37,343 bases of DNA from Planctomycetota bacterium (GCA_023481165.1 JAMCWO010000035.1:1-37343); one strand, 5' to 3'; counted from the stretch's first letter, positions 15,441 through 24,438 are shown. The notes: generated from the letters alone by a model not told the origin. Numbers and translations: made by a program.

Positions 15441-16396
15441 TGGTCGCCACAGGGATGGTCCGCTTAACGCTGGTACTCGGATTGGCGGCGGCCGCACCGG
15501 CGGCTGCCCGCGGACCGGAGTCCCGCAGCGATGCTCCCGCCATCCTCGGGCACAAGCAGGCCGTGATCGTGGGGCCGCCGGGGACTCCTTTCAACATGCC
15601 CAGCGACGCCGCCGTCGGCCGCGACGGCAGCCTGTACGTTCTCGATGGCGTCAACCACCGCGTGGTGGTCTATGATGGCGAGGGGCGATTCCAGTTTCAG
15701 TTTGGCCGACGCGGCACCGGACTGGGGCAATTCGCCTACCCGCTGGGGATCGCGACGGACCCGAACGGGAATGTCTATGTCGCGGACTCCGGCAACCACC
15801 GGTTCCAGATCTTCGCGGCCGATGGCAAGCCACTGGAGGCCGTTCCATTGCCTGCCTCGGCCTCCGGCGTTCCTCCCGACCCGACGGACGTGGCTGGCGA
15901 TCCCGCGCGCCAGCGCCTCTACATTGCGGACAACGACAATCATGTGATCCACGTCTACCACCTCGCCGAGCACCGGTTCGAAGCGGTGTGGGGCGGGCCG
16001 GGCCGGGACCAGCGGCAGTTCCGCTTCCCGTTCCTGATCGATACCTCCCCTGACGGTTACCTCTTCGTGGCCGAGCCGATCAATACCCGCGTCCAGGTTC
16101 TCAATCCCGACGGCAAGTTCGTCGGCTTTATTGGCGGCTGGGGGATCAGACCTGGGCAGCTTTTCCGCCCCAAGGGCGTCGCCGCCTGGGGCGATCAAGT
16201 CTTCGTAACCGACAGCTACCTGGGCAACGTTCAGGTTTTCACACTGGGCGGAAGATTCCTGGGTGCGCTCGCCGACGCCACAGGGATACCGATCGGCTTC
16301 ACCACACCGACCGGGATCACGATCGATGCACAGCGCAAGCGTCTCTATGTGGTGGAACTCAAAGTACACCGCGTCTGTCGGGTGGATCTGGAGTAG
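15440..16396 (+). CDS. NHL-repeat six-bladed beta-propeller protein
   Basis: A 318-residue exported protein with about six NHL repeats from residue 40 to the end, recognisable by recurring motifs such as LYVLDGVNHRVVVYD, VYVADSGNHRFQIF, LYIADNDNHVIHVY and VFVTDSYLGNVQVF. There are no heme motifs. The start is a GTG overlapping the previous stop by one base; the ATG at 15455 is possible but has no usable ribosome-binding site. NHL propellers are often encoded beside extracellular multiheme cytochromes in metal-reducing bacteria, where they may scaffold or assemble them. Its position between the membrane module and the 24-heme gene supports a structural or assembly role here. Confidence 0.88.
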   Translation: MVATGMVRLTLVLGLAAAAPAAARGPESRSDAPAILGHKQAVIVGPPGTPFNMPSDAAVGRDGSLYVLDGVNHRVVVYDGEGRFQFQFGRRGTGLGQFAYPLGIATDPNGNVYVADSGNHRFQIFAADGKPLEAVPLPASASGVPPDPTDVAGDPARQRLYIADNDNHVIHVYHLAEHRFEAVWGGPGRDQRQFRFPFLIDTSPDGYLFVAEPINTRVQVLNPDGKFVGFIGGWGIRPGQLFRPKGVAAWGDQVFVTDSYLGNVQVFTLGGRFLGALADATGIPIGFTTPTGITIDAQRKRLYVVELKVHRVCRVDLE

Positions 16397-16402
16397 GGCG
16401 GC

Positions 16403-19186
16403 ATGCGCGAGGTAGTGTCATTTCCGAAGCGCGCCGGTCGATCCACCGCTTTTCTGCTGGTCATGGCTCTGATGAGTCGGCTTGCCTGGGGCCAGGAGGT
16501 CTTGACCAACTCCAGCAAAGAGTGCGCGATCTGCCATATCCGGTGGGTGCAGGCCCTGGACCGCAGCGAGGGGCGGAAGAGCTCGATGCAGGCCATCCTG
16601 GAGCGACAGACCGGCAGCGGCGACATGTGCCTGTCATGCCACGACGGCTCCGTGGTCGACTCGCGGTTCAAAGTCTGGTCGACGCGTCATCATACGACCG
16701 ATGCGATACCGTCGCCCGCCGTGCACATTCCCACCGAGAAGTTCCCTCTGGATGCGCAGGGCCGCATGACGTGCGCGACGTGCCATACCGCCCATGCCGT
16801 GCCCGGCGATTCCGACCTCCGAACGGTAATCTTCCTGCGCCAGCCGAACGTCGATTCGTCGCTGTGCCTGGCTTGCCACCCGCAGCATGCCCAGAAAAAT
16901 GATTTTCAGCATCCTCTCGGCCACGCCAAGGCCCCGGTTCCCAAGGTGATTCTGGACGCCGGAGGCAAGACTTCCCCGGATGGGCACGCGATCTTCTGCC
17001 AGACTTGTCACGAGCCGCACGGCGCGCAGAATGCCTGGATGCTGGTGTTGCCTCCTTCGCAACTGTGCGTGGCCTGCCATACGGACAAAGCGCCCGAAGC
17101 TTCACCTCCCGCGGGGGCGCCGGTCCACCGCATCGGCCATACCTACACCGGCTTCAAGCCCCCGGCGACTCTGTTGAACGAGCGAGCCACGTTTGGCCCC
17201 AACGGCGAGTTGAGTTGTCTTTCATGCCACCGTCTTCATGATGCATCCGGCGCCCGGCCCCTGCTGATCCGCAAGAAGGAAGGCAGCTCCCTGTGTCTCG
17301 ATTGCCATGAGAAGGAGAAGGCCATCCTCGGCTCGCCTCATGATTTGCGCGTCAGCTCTCCCGATACCGCCAACGCGCACGGGGAGAAAGCCGCGGTGTC
17401 GGGACCGTGCGGCGCGTGTCATCGAATTCATGGGTGGGCGCGCAACGTTCCAGATACCGGCCGGCCGCACAGTTCCGGGTGTCTGGAATGTCATAAGCCA
17501 GGGGGGCCGGGGTCGCGCAATCGGCCGTACGTGGAGGCGCACCCGGTGGGAGTGCCCGTGCCGCCCAACATATCGACCCCCCTTCCCTTGGATGCCGCTT
17601 CGAGAGACATCGGCTGCCTGACGTGCCACGATCCTCACACGCCCCGCCCGCCCGAAGCGACGCCTGAGCGGCAGAATGGCTCTCACATCGCGACACCACG
17701 TTCCTTCCTGCGGCGGGAGGGCTCCCAGCTTTGCGTTCTCTGCCACGAGAAAATGGCCGATTCTCTGCGCGGACCCCATGACCCCGCGGCGTTCACGCCT
17801 TCGTTGCGTGAAACACTGGGCATCCATCCCTCGGCAGGTTCATGCCGCGCGTGCCACACGGCCCATAACGCCAAAGGCCCTCATCTTTGGGCTCGGACGC
17901 CGGCGGATTCGCCGGCCGGTTCTACTTCCAATCTCTGCGGTGCTTGCCACAATGACAATTCGGTGAAAGAGCCGCAGGGAACGCATCATCCCCTGCTCCC
18001 GGCTTCGGAGCCTAATGCCCCGGTCGCGGAAGCAGGTCTCGCGAATCCGGCAAATCCTCCGCGTGAAGTCTCTTGCGACAGTTGCCATGACCCGCACGGT
18101 GGAGCGCAGGTCGCATTGTTACTTCGCCCCCTCGGCGACAAGCTCTGCACGGACTGCCACAAGGACAAGTTGGAGATCAAGGGCTCCGTGCATGATCCGG
18201 GAGCCAATGAGTGGGCGAGGGATCTGGACTTCGTGCCCAAGTCGCTGTGCCGCGACTGCCATCCGATCCACGGTCCGCAAAAGCAAGCGGGCATCTGGCC
18301 ATCGCTGGGAGGTCAACAGGCGCCCGACAGCCTCTGTGAAGCCTGCCATCGTCCCGAGAAGCCTGGCCCGGTGGCACAGACGCCGCATGTGGGCAAGCCC
18401 AATATTGTCACCCCCGGCTTCGACCGGGGGCCGCAATCCGCAATCCGCAATCCGCAATCGATCATCTCCTGCCCCACTTGTCATGACATCCACCAGAACC
18501 GACAGAATCCAAAGCTATTGCGCGCCTCGCGGACGGATTCCGCCCTCTGTCTCACTTGCCATGCCGAGCGTGGGCAGATTTTGGATACGGCTCACGATCT
18601 CAGGAAGTCCGCGCCCGAAACGCGTAACGTGAGCGGTGAGGTCGCGGCGGAATCCGGCCCCTGCGGCTCCTGTCATTTGATACACCCTGCCTCGCCCGGC
18701 GGCGGAACGGGCTCCCAAGGGCGGAATTATGCCCTTGGGGACCTGACGTGGGCGCCAAGTGTGCCGCCGGAAAGCGACCACGGCAAGGGCCTGTGCACAG
18801 GCTGCCACAGTCCGAGCGGATGCGCGGAAGACCGCATCCCCAAACAGGCGGACCATCCTGACGTAGCTCTGGTGAATCGCCTTGGGCCTGAGCACCCGGA
18901 CTACATGCCTCTTTTTGACGACCACGGCCACCCTTCGCCCACAGGCATGATCTCCTGTCCCACCTGCCATCAGGCGCACGGAACCCCCAAATCCGATCTG
19001 CTTCACCACGCGTTGGGGTCCCCCTTTCTGCGGACGACCCACCAGACCCTCTGCGCCGACTGTCATGGAATGGAGGCTCCCTGGCGGTTCCTGTACTACC
19101 ATAGGGATAGCCGCAAACCGCTACGTCAACAGTCAGTGAATGAGCCGAAGAAGGAAGCAGATTCGCCCCGGCAATCCGATCGATGA
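16403..19186 (+). CDS. 24-heme c-type cytochrome (doubled CXXCH repeats)
   Basis: A 927-residue exported protein, with signal sequence to about residue 30, containing 24 CXXCH motifs from CAICH near residue 41 to CADCH near the C-terminus. Most come in pairs in which the first reads CxxCHxxH (for example CATCHTAHA, CQTCHEPHG, CDSCHDPHG, CPTCHQAHG) and the second follows about 25-40 residues later. This is the doubled-CXXCH arrangement and implies repeated duplication of a diheme unit. A chain of 24 hemes could span well over 10 nm. The gene carries two repeat-derived inserts (18411-18458 and 18714-18739) between heme pairs. It ends the operon and converges with nuoN. Proposed role: a long-range periplasmic or extracellular electron wire. 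Confidence 0.9.
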   Translation: MREVVSFPKRAGRSTAFLLVMALMSRLAWGQEVLTNSSKECAICHIRWVQALDRSEGRKSSMQAILERQTGSGDMCLSCHDGSVVDSRFKVWSTRHHTTDAIPSPAVHIPTEKFPLDAQGRMTCATCHTAHAVPGDSDLRTVIFLRQPNVDSSLCLACHPQHAQKNDFQHPLGHAKAPVPKVILDAGGKTSPDGHAIFCQTCHEPHGAQNAWMLVLPPSQLCVACHTDKAPEASPPAGAPVHRIGHTYTGFKPPATLLNERATFGPNGELSCLSCHRLHDASGARPLLIRKKEGSSLCLDCHEKEKAILGSPHDLRVSSPDTANAHGEKAAVSGPCGACHRIHGWARNVPDTGRPHSSGCLECHKPGGPGSRNRPYVEAHPVGVPVPPNISTPLPLDAASRDIGCLTCHDPHTPRPPEATPERQNGSHIATPRSFLRREGSQLCVLCHEKMADSLRGPHDPAAFTPSLRETLGIHPSAGSCRACHTAHNAKGPHLWARTPADSPAGSTSNLCGACHNDNSVKEPQGTHHPLLPASEPNAPVAEAGLANPANPPREVSCDSCHDPHGGAQVALLLRPLGDKLCTDCHKDKLEIKGSVHDPGANEWARDLDFVPKSLCRDCHPIHGPQKQAGIWPSLGGQQAPDSLCEACHRPEKPGPVAQTPHVGKPNIVTPGFDRGPQSAIRNPQSIISCPTCHDIHQNRQNPKLLRASRTDSALCLTCHAERGQILDTAHDLRKSAPETRNVSGEVAAESGPCGSCHLIHPASPGGGTGSQGRNYALGDLTWAPSVPPESDHGKGLCTGCHSPSGCAEDRIPKQADHPDVALVNRLGPEHPDYMPLFDDHGHPSPTGMISCPTCHQAHGTPKSDLLHHALGSPFLRTTHQTLCADCHGMEAPWRFLYYHRDSRKPLRQQSVNEPKKEADSPRQSDR
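18411..18458. repeat. Hairpin plus ATCCGCA heptamer run inside the 24-heme gene
   Basis: A hairpin CCCCCGG, loop CTTCGA, CCGGGGG is followed directly by four GCAATCC heptamers ending in ATCG. It encodes a linker containing GPQSAIRNPQS between heme motifs 18 and 19. This joins two repeat types also found separately at 6840 and 3725. Confidence 0.85.
18714..18739. repeat. CCCAAGGGC hairpin inside the 24-heme gene
   Basis: CCCAAGGGC (18714-18722), loop GGAATTAT, GCCCTTGGG (18731-18739), a perfect nine-base-pair stem flanked like the other palindromes (GGCT...GGACC). It encodes SQGRNYALGD between heme motifs 21 and 22. Confidence 0.75.
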
Positions 19187-19193
19187 TCGTGGC

Positions 19194-19208
19194 CCGCAGC
19201 GCCGCTGC
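19194..19208. repeat. Small CGCAGC/GCTGCG palindrome between convergent operons
   Basis: CGCAGC, three bases, GCTGCG lies in the 53-base gap between the 24-heme gene and nuoN. It could act as a transcription stop but lacks a T-run on either strand. A matching element is at 29959-29975. Confidence 0.45.
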
Positions 19209-19239
19209 GCGCCGGGGGTGGTTTCGGAAGTCAGATGGA

Positions 19240-20745
19240 TCAGGTCGCGAAGAGGCTGAGACTGAGGTTGTTGAGAAGCCCCCATCCCAGGAACAGGGCG
19301 ATCAGACCCGCCGCGCAGACAGCCAGCACGGCGACCATGAGGCCAGGTACCTGGATGGTTGCCAGAGGGCTGCCGCCATCCAACTGCAGACTGGGAACCG
19401 GCTGCGGGCTGCTGAAGTACATGGCGCGCGCGATCCGCATGTAATAGAAGAGACTGAAGAGCGTGTTGGCCAGGATCGCGACGACCACGAAGGCGAGTTC
19501 GTGCTGCCACAGCGTGGACAGGAGGATCCATTTGACGGCGAAACCCGCCAGCGGCGGCAAACCGACCAGCGAAAACAGAAAGAACGTCATTACGGCGGCC
19601 AATCGGGGATTGCGCGTCCCCAAGCCGACGAAGTTGTCCAGATGGTCGGAGCCGTTCTGGGCCTCGATCAGGCCGGTCACGCTGAAGGCGCCGAGGTTCA
19701 TGAGCAGATAAACGAGGATGTAGGCCACGATGGCGGCGGTGCCGGCGGTGTCCGCGAGGACCAGCACACCGCAGACGATATAGCCCGCGTGGGCGATGGA
19801 GGAGTAGGCCAGCAGCCGTTTGACGCTGGTCTGCCAGTAGGCGGAGAGATTGGCCACCGTCATTGTCACGATGGCGACGACAGCCACCAGCAGGATCGCA
19901 TGATCCCGGATGCCGGGCGAGATAGAGGGCAGCAGAATGTGAGCCAGCCGGGCCAAGGCAAGCAGGGCTGCGGATTTGGAGCCTACGCTCAGCCAGGCGG
20001 CCACGTCGGCGCCGGCGGCCTCAAAGGCGTCCGGGCACCAGAAATGCATGGGAGCCAGAGAAATCTTGAAAGCCAGGCCGATGAACAGACACACCAGGGC
20101 GGCAACCGCCAGCGGCGGGACGCCCTCTACAGCCAGCCGCAGCACGATCTGCTCCCAGTCAAAGGTGCCGGTCACGCCATAGAGCAGCGAGATGCCGTAG
20201 ATCATCAGGGCGGAACAGACGGCCCCGAAGACGACATACTTGGCCGCCCCTTCGGCCGATTTGGTGTTGAACCGGCGAAAGCCCACCAGGACATACGAAG
20301 GCAGCGACGCCATCTCGAACGCAATCGCCAAAAAGATCAAGTGCCGGGCGGAGGCGAGCAGGATCATCCCGATCAGGCTGCCGATGAGCAGACACAGGTA
20401 TACGGGCCACTCCCAGGTCGGCCTACGCCAGAGCGAATTCGAGACGAGCAGGATTCCGCCCAAGAAGATGCTGAGATAGATGATCACGAATCGGTAGAGT
20501 GGGTCGAGAAACAGGTATCGGGAAAGCCAATCTCCCGATGGCGGAGTGCGGAGTGCGGAGTGCGGATTCAAGCGCAGGGCCAGAAGCACGGCAAGGATCA
20601 AACCAGCCAGCGCTGCCGCCAAGAGGCCGCGACGGCCCGATCCCTCCCGCCCAATCAAAGCGCCAACCAGGATCGCGCCCAAGGTGACGATCAGGGCCAG
20701 CACGGGCCAAAGATACCGAAGATGCTCAGGTGTCAATCCATCCAT
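19240..20745 (-). CDS. nuoN: NADH-quinone oxidoreductase subunit N
   Basis: A 501-residue antiporter-like membrane subunit with about 14 helices. The conserved lysine-rich core appears in RFNTKSAEGAAKYVVFGAV and GLAFKISLAPMHFWCPDAFE, with further family blocks SVKRLLAYSSIAHAGY and LVGLPPLAGFAVKW. It forms one of the three proton-pumping channels of the complex I membrane arm. It is the last gene of the operon, 19 bases after nuoM. I preferred the ATG at 20745 over the TTG at 20748. The N-terminal third contains an in-frame heptamer-repeat insert (NPHSALRTPPSG). Confidence 0.95.
   Translation of the reverse strand: MDGLTPEHLRYLWPVLALIVTLGAILVGALIGREGSGRRGLLAAALAGLILAVLLALRLNPHSALRTPPSGDWLSRYLFLDPLYRFVIIYLSIFLGGILLVSNSLWRRPTWEWPVYLCLLIGSLIGMILLASARHLIFLAIAFEMASLPSYVLVGFRRFNTKSAEGAAKYVVFGAVCSALMIYGISLLYGVTGTFDWEQIVLRLAVEGVPPLAVAALVCLFIGLAFKISLAPMHFWCPDAFEAAGADVAAWLSVGSKSAALLALARLAHILLPSISPGIRDHAILLVAVVAIVTMTVANLSAYWQTSVKRLLAYSSIAHAGYIVCGVLVLADTAGTAAIVAYILVYLLMNLGAFSVTGLIEAQNGSDHLDNFVGLGTRNPRLAAVMTFFLFSLVGLPPLAGFAVKWILLSTLWQHELAFVVVAILANTLFSLFYYMRIARAMYFSSPQPVPSLQLDGGSPLATIQVPGLMVAVLAVCAAGLIALFLGWGLLNNLSLSLFAT
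20540..20570 (-). repeat. In-frame heptamer repeat (CTCCGCA type) within nuoN
   Basis: On the minus strand, ATCCGCA is followed by three CTCCGCA/C heptamers ending in ATCG. It is translated as NPHSALRTPPS, between the first membrane helices and the SRYLFLD segment. Frame and orientation match the runs in ahbD and the 24-heme gene. Confidence 0.8.
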
Positions 20746-20764
20746 CAAAGGGAGAAACCTCCGC

Positions 20765-22306
20765 TTATGCGACCAGTTTCAAAATGTGATCCAACGTCCC
20801 AGAGACAAAGGTGAACACGGTCTGCCAGGGCAGAACTCCCAGGGCAATCGCCAGCGCGCCCAGCGGAGCCATCACGAGGATCTCCCGCCCGGAGATCTCC
20901 GGCACGCCCTCGTATTCCGGCTTGGCCGCCCCCAGGAAGACCCGCTGGACGGACCAGAGGATATAACCCGCGGTCAGGACCACGCTCACCGCGGCGATCA
21001 CCGTGAGCACTTTGGCTCCAACCGGTCCCAGCACCTGGGCCTGCCAACTGCCCAGCAGGACGTAGATCTCGCCGATGAATCCGCACAGGCCCGGCAGACC
21101 CATCGCGGCAAAAAAGCCGAGGATAGCCAAGCCCGTGTAGATGGGCATCTGAACGGCCAAACCACCCAGCCTGGGGATGTCGCGGTGATGCACGCGGTCA
21201 TAAATCACACCCACCAGAAAGAACATGGCGGCGCTCGTGATGCCGTGGGCGATCATCTGGAACATAGCGCCCTGGAACCCAGCCTGGGTCAGCAGTGCGA
21301 TCCCGAGCAGCACAAATCCCATGTGCGAAATGGACGAGTAGGCGACCAGTTTCTTGAAGTCCGTCTGGGCCAGGGCGCACAAGGCGCCGTAAATGATGTT
21401 GATCACACCGAGGATGCCAAGGGTCCAGGCGACCGCCTGCACCGCCGCCGCGTGTGGCAGGATCGGATAGCTGATGCGCAACAAGCCATAGCCGCCCATC
21501 TTCAGGAGCAGGCCCGCCAGGATCATGCTGATCGGCGTCGGCGCTTCCACGTGGGCATCCGGCAGCCACGTGTGGAACGGGAAGACCGGGATCTTGACGG
21601 CAAACGCGATGTAGAGCATGGTGAAGCAGGCGATCCACATCGCCTTATGCGTGGCGAACGCCGGCAGTACGCCGGGGGTGGTCAGGCGGATCAGGTTGAA
21701 TGTGTGGGCGCCCTGGTCGTTGCTGGCGAAGAAGAACCACAGCATTACGATCAGCATCAGAACACTGCCCAACAGGGTGTACAGGAAGAACTTGATCGCC
21801 GCGTATTCCCGGCGGGGCCCGCCCCAGATGCCGATAAGGAAGTACATCGGCAGCAGCGTCAGTTCCCAGAAGACATAGAACAAGAAGAAGTCCAGCGCCG
21901 TGAAGACGCCGAGCAGGCCGGTCTCCAGCAGCAGGAACAGGGCGAAGTAGCCGCGCGGGCTCTTGGTAATGTTCCAACTGGCAATGCAGGCGAGCAGGCA
22001 GATCACCGTCGTCAGCAGGACCAGCGGAAAGCCGATGCCGTCCACGCCCACCATGTAGTCGATGGCAAAGCCGCCCGAATGGATCCAGGGCAGACGGTCG
22101 ACGAGCTTAAAGCCGTTCTGATAGTCCGCGCCGAAGACCTGAATGGGTGTCCCCAAGAAGTGCGGCAGGATGCCCAACGACAGCAGGAACGCCAGCAGGG
22201 TGAACAACAGGGCGGTACGCCGGATCAGATGCGGTGGAACCACCAGCACGGTACCCATGCCCAGCAGCGGCACGAAAATGATCGAGGTTAGCAGCCATGA
22301 ATTCAT
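20765..22306 (-). CDS. nuoM: NADH-quinone oxidoreductase subunit M
   Basis: A 513-residue antiporter-like subunit with about 14 helices. Recognisable blocks include FFLFYVFWELTLLPMYFLIGIWGG, FAVKIPVFPFHTWLPDAHVE and TDFKKLVAYSSISHMGFV, covering the conserved Glu of helix 5 and the pumping lysines. It provides the second proton channel of the complex I membrane arm. The ATG at 22306 is preceded by GGAG about 12 bases away; a TTG at 22315 lies too close to that site. It is followed by nuoN and preceded by nuoL after about 28 bases. Confidence 0.96.
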   Translation of the reverse strand: MNSWLLTSIIFVPLLGMGTVLVVPPHLIRRTALLFTLLAFLLSLGILPHFLGTPIQVFGADYQNGFKLVDRLPWIHSGGFAIDYMVGVDGIGFPLVLLTTVICLLACIASWNITKSPRGYFALFLLLETGLLGVFTALDFFLFYVFWELTLLPMYFLIGIWGGPRREYAAIKFFLYTLLGSVLMLIVMLWFFFASNDQGAHTFNLIRLTTPGVLPAFATHKAMWIACFTMLYIAFAVKIPVFPFHTWLPDAHVEAPTPISMILAGLLLKMGGYGLLRISYPILPHAAAVQAVAWTLGILGVINIIYGALCALAQTDFKKLVAYSSISHMGFVLLGIALLTQAGFQGAMFQMIAHGITSAAMFFLVGVIYDRVHHRDIPRLGGLAVQMPIYTGLAILGFFAAMGLPGLCGFIGEIYVLLGSWQAQVLGPVGAKVLTVIAAVSVVLTAGYILWSVQRVFLGAAKPEYEGVPEISGREILVMAPLGALAIALGVLPWQTVFTFVSGTLDHILKLVA

Positions 22307-22334
22307 CGAAGCCAATTCTCCGATTACTGAAAAG

Positions 22335-24425
22335 TCACCAAATCCAGACGAAAACGAGAACGATCACGGCCCCGCCGGTTGTCAGGGCCAGGATGTAGTT
22401 ACGAACGCGACCTGTCTGAGCCTTACGCACCAGGTTTCCGCCGACCAGAGCCAGCCGGGCGGCGCCGTTGACCAGACCGTCCACGCCGCGATTGTCCAGG
22501 GTCAAACCGCTGAAGAATGCCAGGCGCGCCATCCATCGCGCGGAGCCATCGGCCAGGCCGTCCAGAACCACCCGGTCGAACCACTTGCCGAACGACGCCA
22601 GCAACAGGATGCCCGCGACGAAGGTCGCACGATACAGTTCATCGAAATAGAATTTGTTCCACAGCAGCTTATGCACCGGCGCCAGGACCTGCGTTGCTTT
22701 GCCGGCGGAGATAAGCTCCTTGCTATACACCAGCCAGGCCATAAGCACACCGGCCAACATCGCACTCGTGGCGATGGCCATAGCCATCAAGTGGAAGCCA
22801 TGCTCCTCATGTGCTGCCTCCGCATCTGCCTCCTCCCGTGAGACATCAGATACGGACGGATGGCCGGCTTCCTGCATCTGCCAACTTACGGCCCACTGAG
22901 GCTGTGCTTCGGCGATCAACCCGACCAATCCTCGTCCCCCTTCGTACTGATATCGACCTTCGCCCAGGGAGTGACGCTCAGGCATCTTTCCCCCCCAGCC
23001 AATAAAAACTGTCAGAACCGCCAGGACGGCCAGCGGCACCCACATCACCTTCGGTGACTCGTGCGCATGATGGTGGACATGCTCGTCGCGGGCTTGGGTC
23101 CAGAAGGTCAAGAGATACAGCCGCAACATGTAGAACGCCGTGATCGCGGCGGCGACCGCCGGCAGGATAAACAGCAGCCCATGGACCCGGTGGGTCCAGG
23201 TGAACCCGAGAGCCGAGGCCAAAATCGCGTCTTTGGAGTAGAAGCCGCTCAGCAGCGGCACGCCCGCGATGGCCAGCGTGGCGATCAGGAACGTGATGCT
23301 GGTGATGGGCATTTTGCGGTGAAGTTGGCCCATCTTGCGGATGTCCTGCTCGCCGTGGCAGCCGTGAATGACGCTGCCGGACCCGAGGAACAGCAGCGCC
23401 TTGAAGCACGCGTGCGTGATCAGATGGAATAGCCCCGCGGCCCAACCCCCGACGCCGAGCGCCAGGATCATGTAACCCAACTGGCTGATGGTCGAGTAGG
23501 CGAGGACCCGCTTGATGTCGGTCATGACGATGGCGATCAGGGCGCTGCCGATCAGCGTGATGGCCCCGATATAGGCAACGAACAGCAGAGCAGTCGGCGT
23601 CAGCAGCGGGAAGATCCGTCCGACCAGGTACACGCCGGCGGCCACCATCGTTGCCGCGTGGATCAAAGCGCTGACCGGCGTGGGACCTTCCATCGCATCG
23701 GGCAGCCAGACGTGCAGCGGGAATTGGGCGCTCTTGCCTACCGCTCCAAAGAACAGGCATATGCCGGCGAACGTCAGCAGTCCACCATGTCCGGCGAAAG
23801 CCCCCTGCCGCACCTGATTGAAGACGCTCTCCAGAGACACCACGCCCGTCGTGCCCAGCATCGTGGCAATGCCGATCAGGAACAGGCAGTCGCCCACGCG
23901 GTTGACGATGAAGGCTTTCTTGGCCGCGTTGGAGGCCGAGGTCTTCTCGAACCAGAAGCCGATGAGGAAGTAGCTGCAAAGGCCCACCAACTCCCAGAAG
24001 ATGAACAACCCGATCAGCGAATCGGCCAGAATCAGTCCCAGCATCGAGAAGCCGAAGAGGGACAGGTACGTGAAGAAACGCGGGAACCGCGGGTCGCCCT
24101 GCATGTAGCCGATGCTGTAGATGAAGATGCAACTGGCTACGACCGTGACCATCGTGAACATCACGATCGTGAGGCTGTCGATGTGCACGCCGAAGTTGAT
24201 CCATTGCGAGCCGAGACGCAGCCACGGAGTCGACACATTCAAGCTGGCCGGGTGACCGATCACCCAGCGGGTCGCGCCAACCAGCGAGATGGCGGCGGCC
24301 GTGAGCATCAGCCCGGCCGCGAGGTAACCGCTGCGCGGTTCGCCGATGCGGCGTCCGCGAAAGACCAGTACCACGAAGCCCACCAGGGGCAGCAACCAGG
24401 CAATGATGAAGGCGTAAGGCATCAT
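22335..24425 (-). CDS. nuoL: NADH-quinone oxidoreductase subunit L
   Basis: A 696-residue subunit with the NuoL-specific long C-terminal region (lateral helix and final membrane segment) after about 14 antiporter helices. Diagnostic blocks are FIFWELVGLCSYFLIGFWFEK, GKSAQFPLHVWLPDAMEGPTPVSALIHAATMV and TDIKRVLAYSTISQLGYM. It is the distal proton channel of complex I. The variable loop after about residue 485 is long and acidic (around SREEADAEAAHEEHG). Tandem ATG codons at 24425 and 24422 could both start it. It lies 13 bases after nuoK. Confidence 0.96.
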   Translation of the reverse strand: MMPYAFIIAWLLPLVGFVVLVFRGRRIGEPRSGYLAAGLMLTAAAISLVGATRWVIGHPASLNVSTPWLRLGSQWINFGVHIDSLTIVMFTMVTVVASCIFIYSIGYMQGDPRFPRFFTYLSLFGFSMLGLILADSLIGLFIFWELVGLCSYFLIGFWFEKTSASNAAKKAFIVNRVGDCLFLIGIATMLGTTGVVSLESVFNQVRQGAFAGHGGLLTFAGICLFFGAVGKSAQFPLHVWLPDAMEGPTPVSALIHAATMVAAGVYLVGRIFPLLTPTALLFVAYIGAITLIGSALIAIVMTDIKRVLAYSTISQLGYMILALGVGGWAAGLFHLITHACFKALLFLGSGSVIHGCHGEQDIRKMGQLHRKMPITSITFLIATLAIAGVPLLSGFYSKDAILASALGFTWTHRVHGLLFILPAVAAAITAFYMLRLYLLTFWTQARDEHVHHHAHESPKVMWVPLAVLAVLTVFIGWGGKMPERHSLGEGRYQYEGGRGLVGLIAEAQPQWAVSWQMQEAGHPSVSDVSREEADAEAAHEEHGFHLMAMAIATSAMLAGVLMAWLVYSKELISAGKATQVLAPVHKLLWNKFYFDELYRATFVAGILLLASFGKWFDRVVLDGLADGSARWMARLAFFSGLTLDNRGVDGLVNGAARLALVGGNLVRKAQTGRVRNYILALTTGGAVIVLVFVWIW

Positions 24426-24438
24426 GAGATTGCGATCG

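Noticed and set aside
18411..18458. CRISPR-like array
   Set aside because: The seven-base units are contiguous with no spacers, so this is a tandem repeat and not a CRISPR array.
19187..19239. Rho-independent bidirectional terminator between the 24-heme gene and nuoN
   Set aside because: The small palindrome has no adjacent T-run on either strand, so an intrinsic terminator cannot be claimed.
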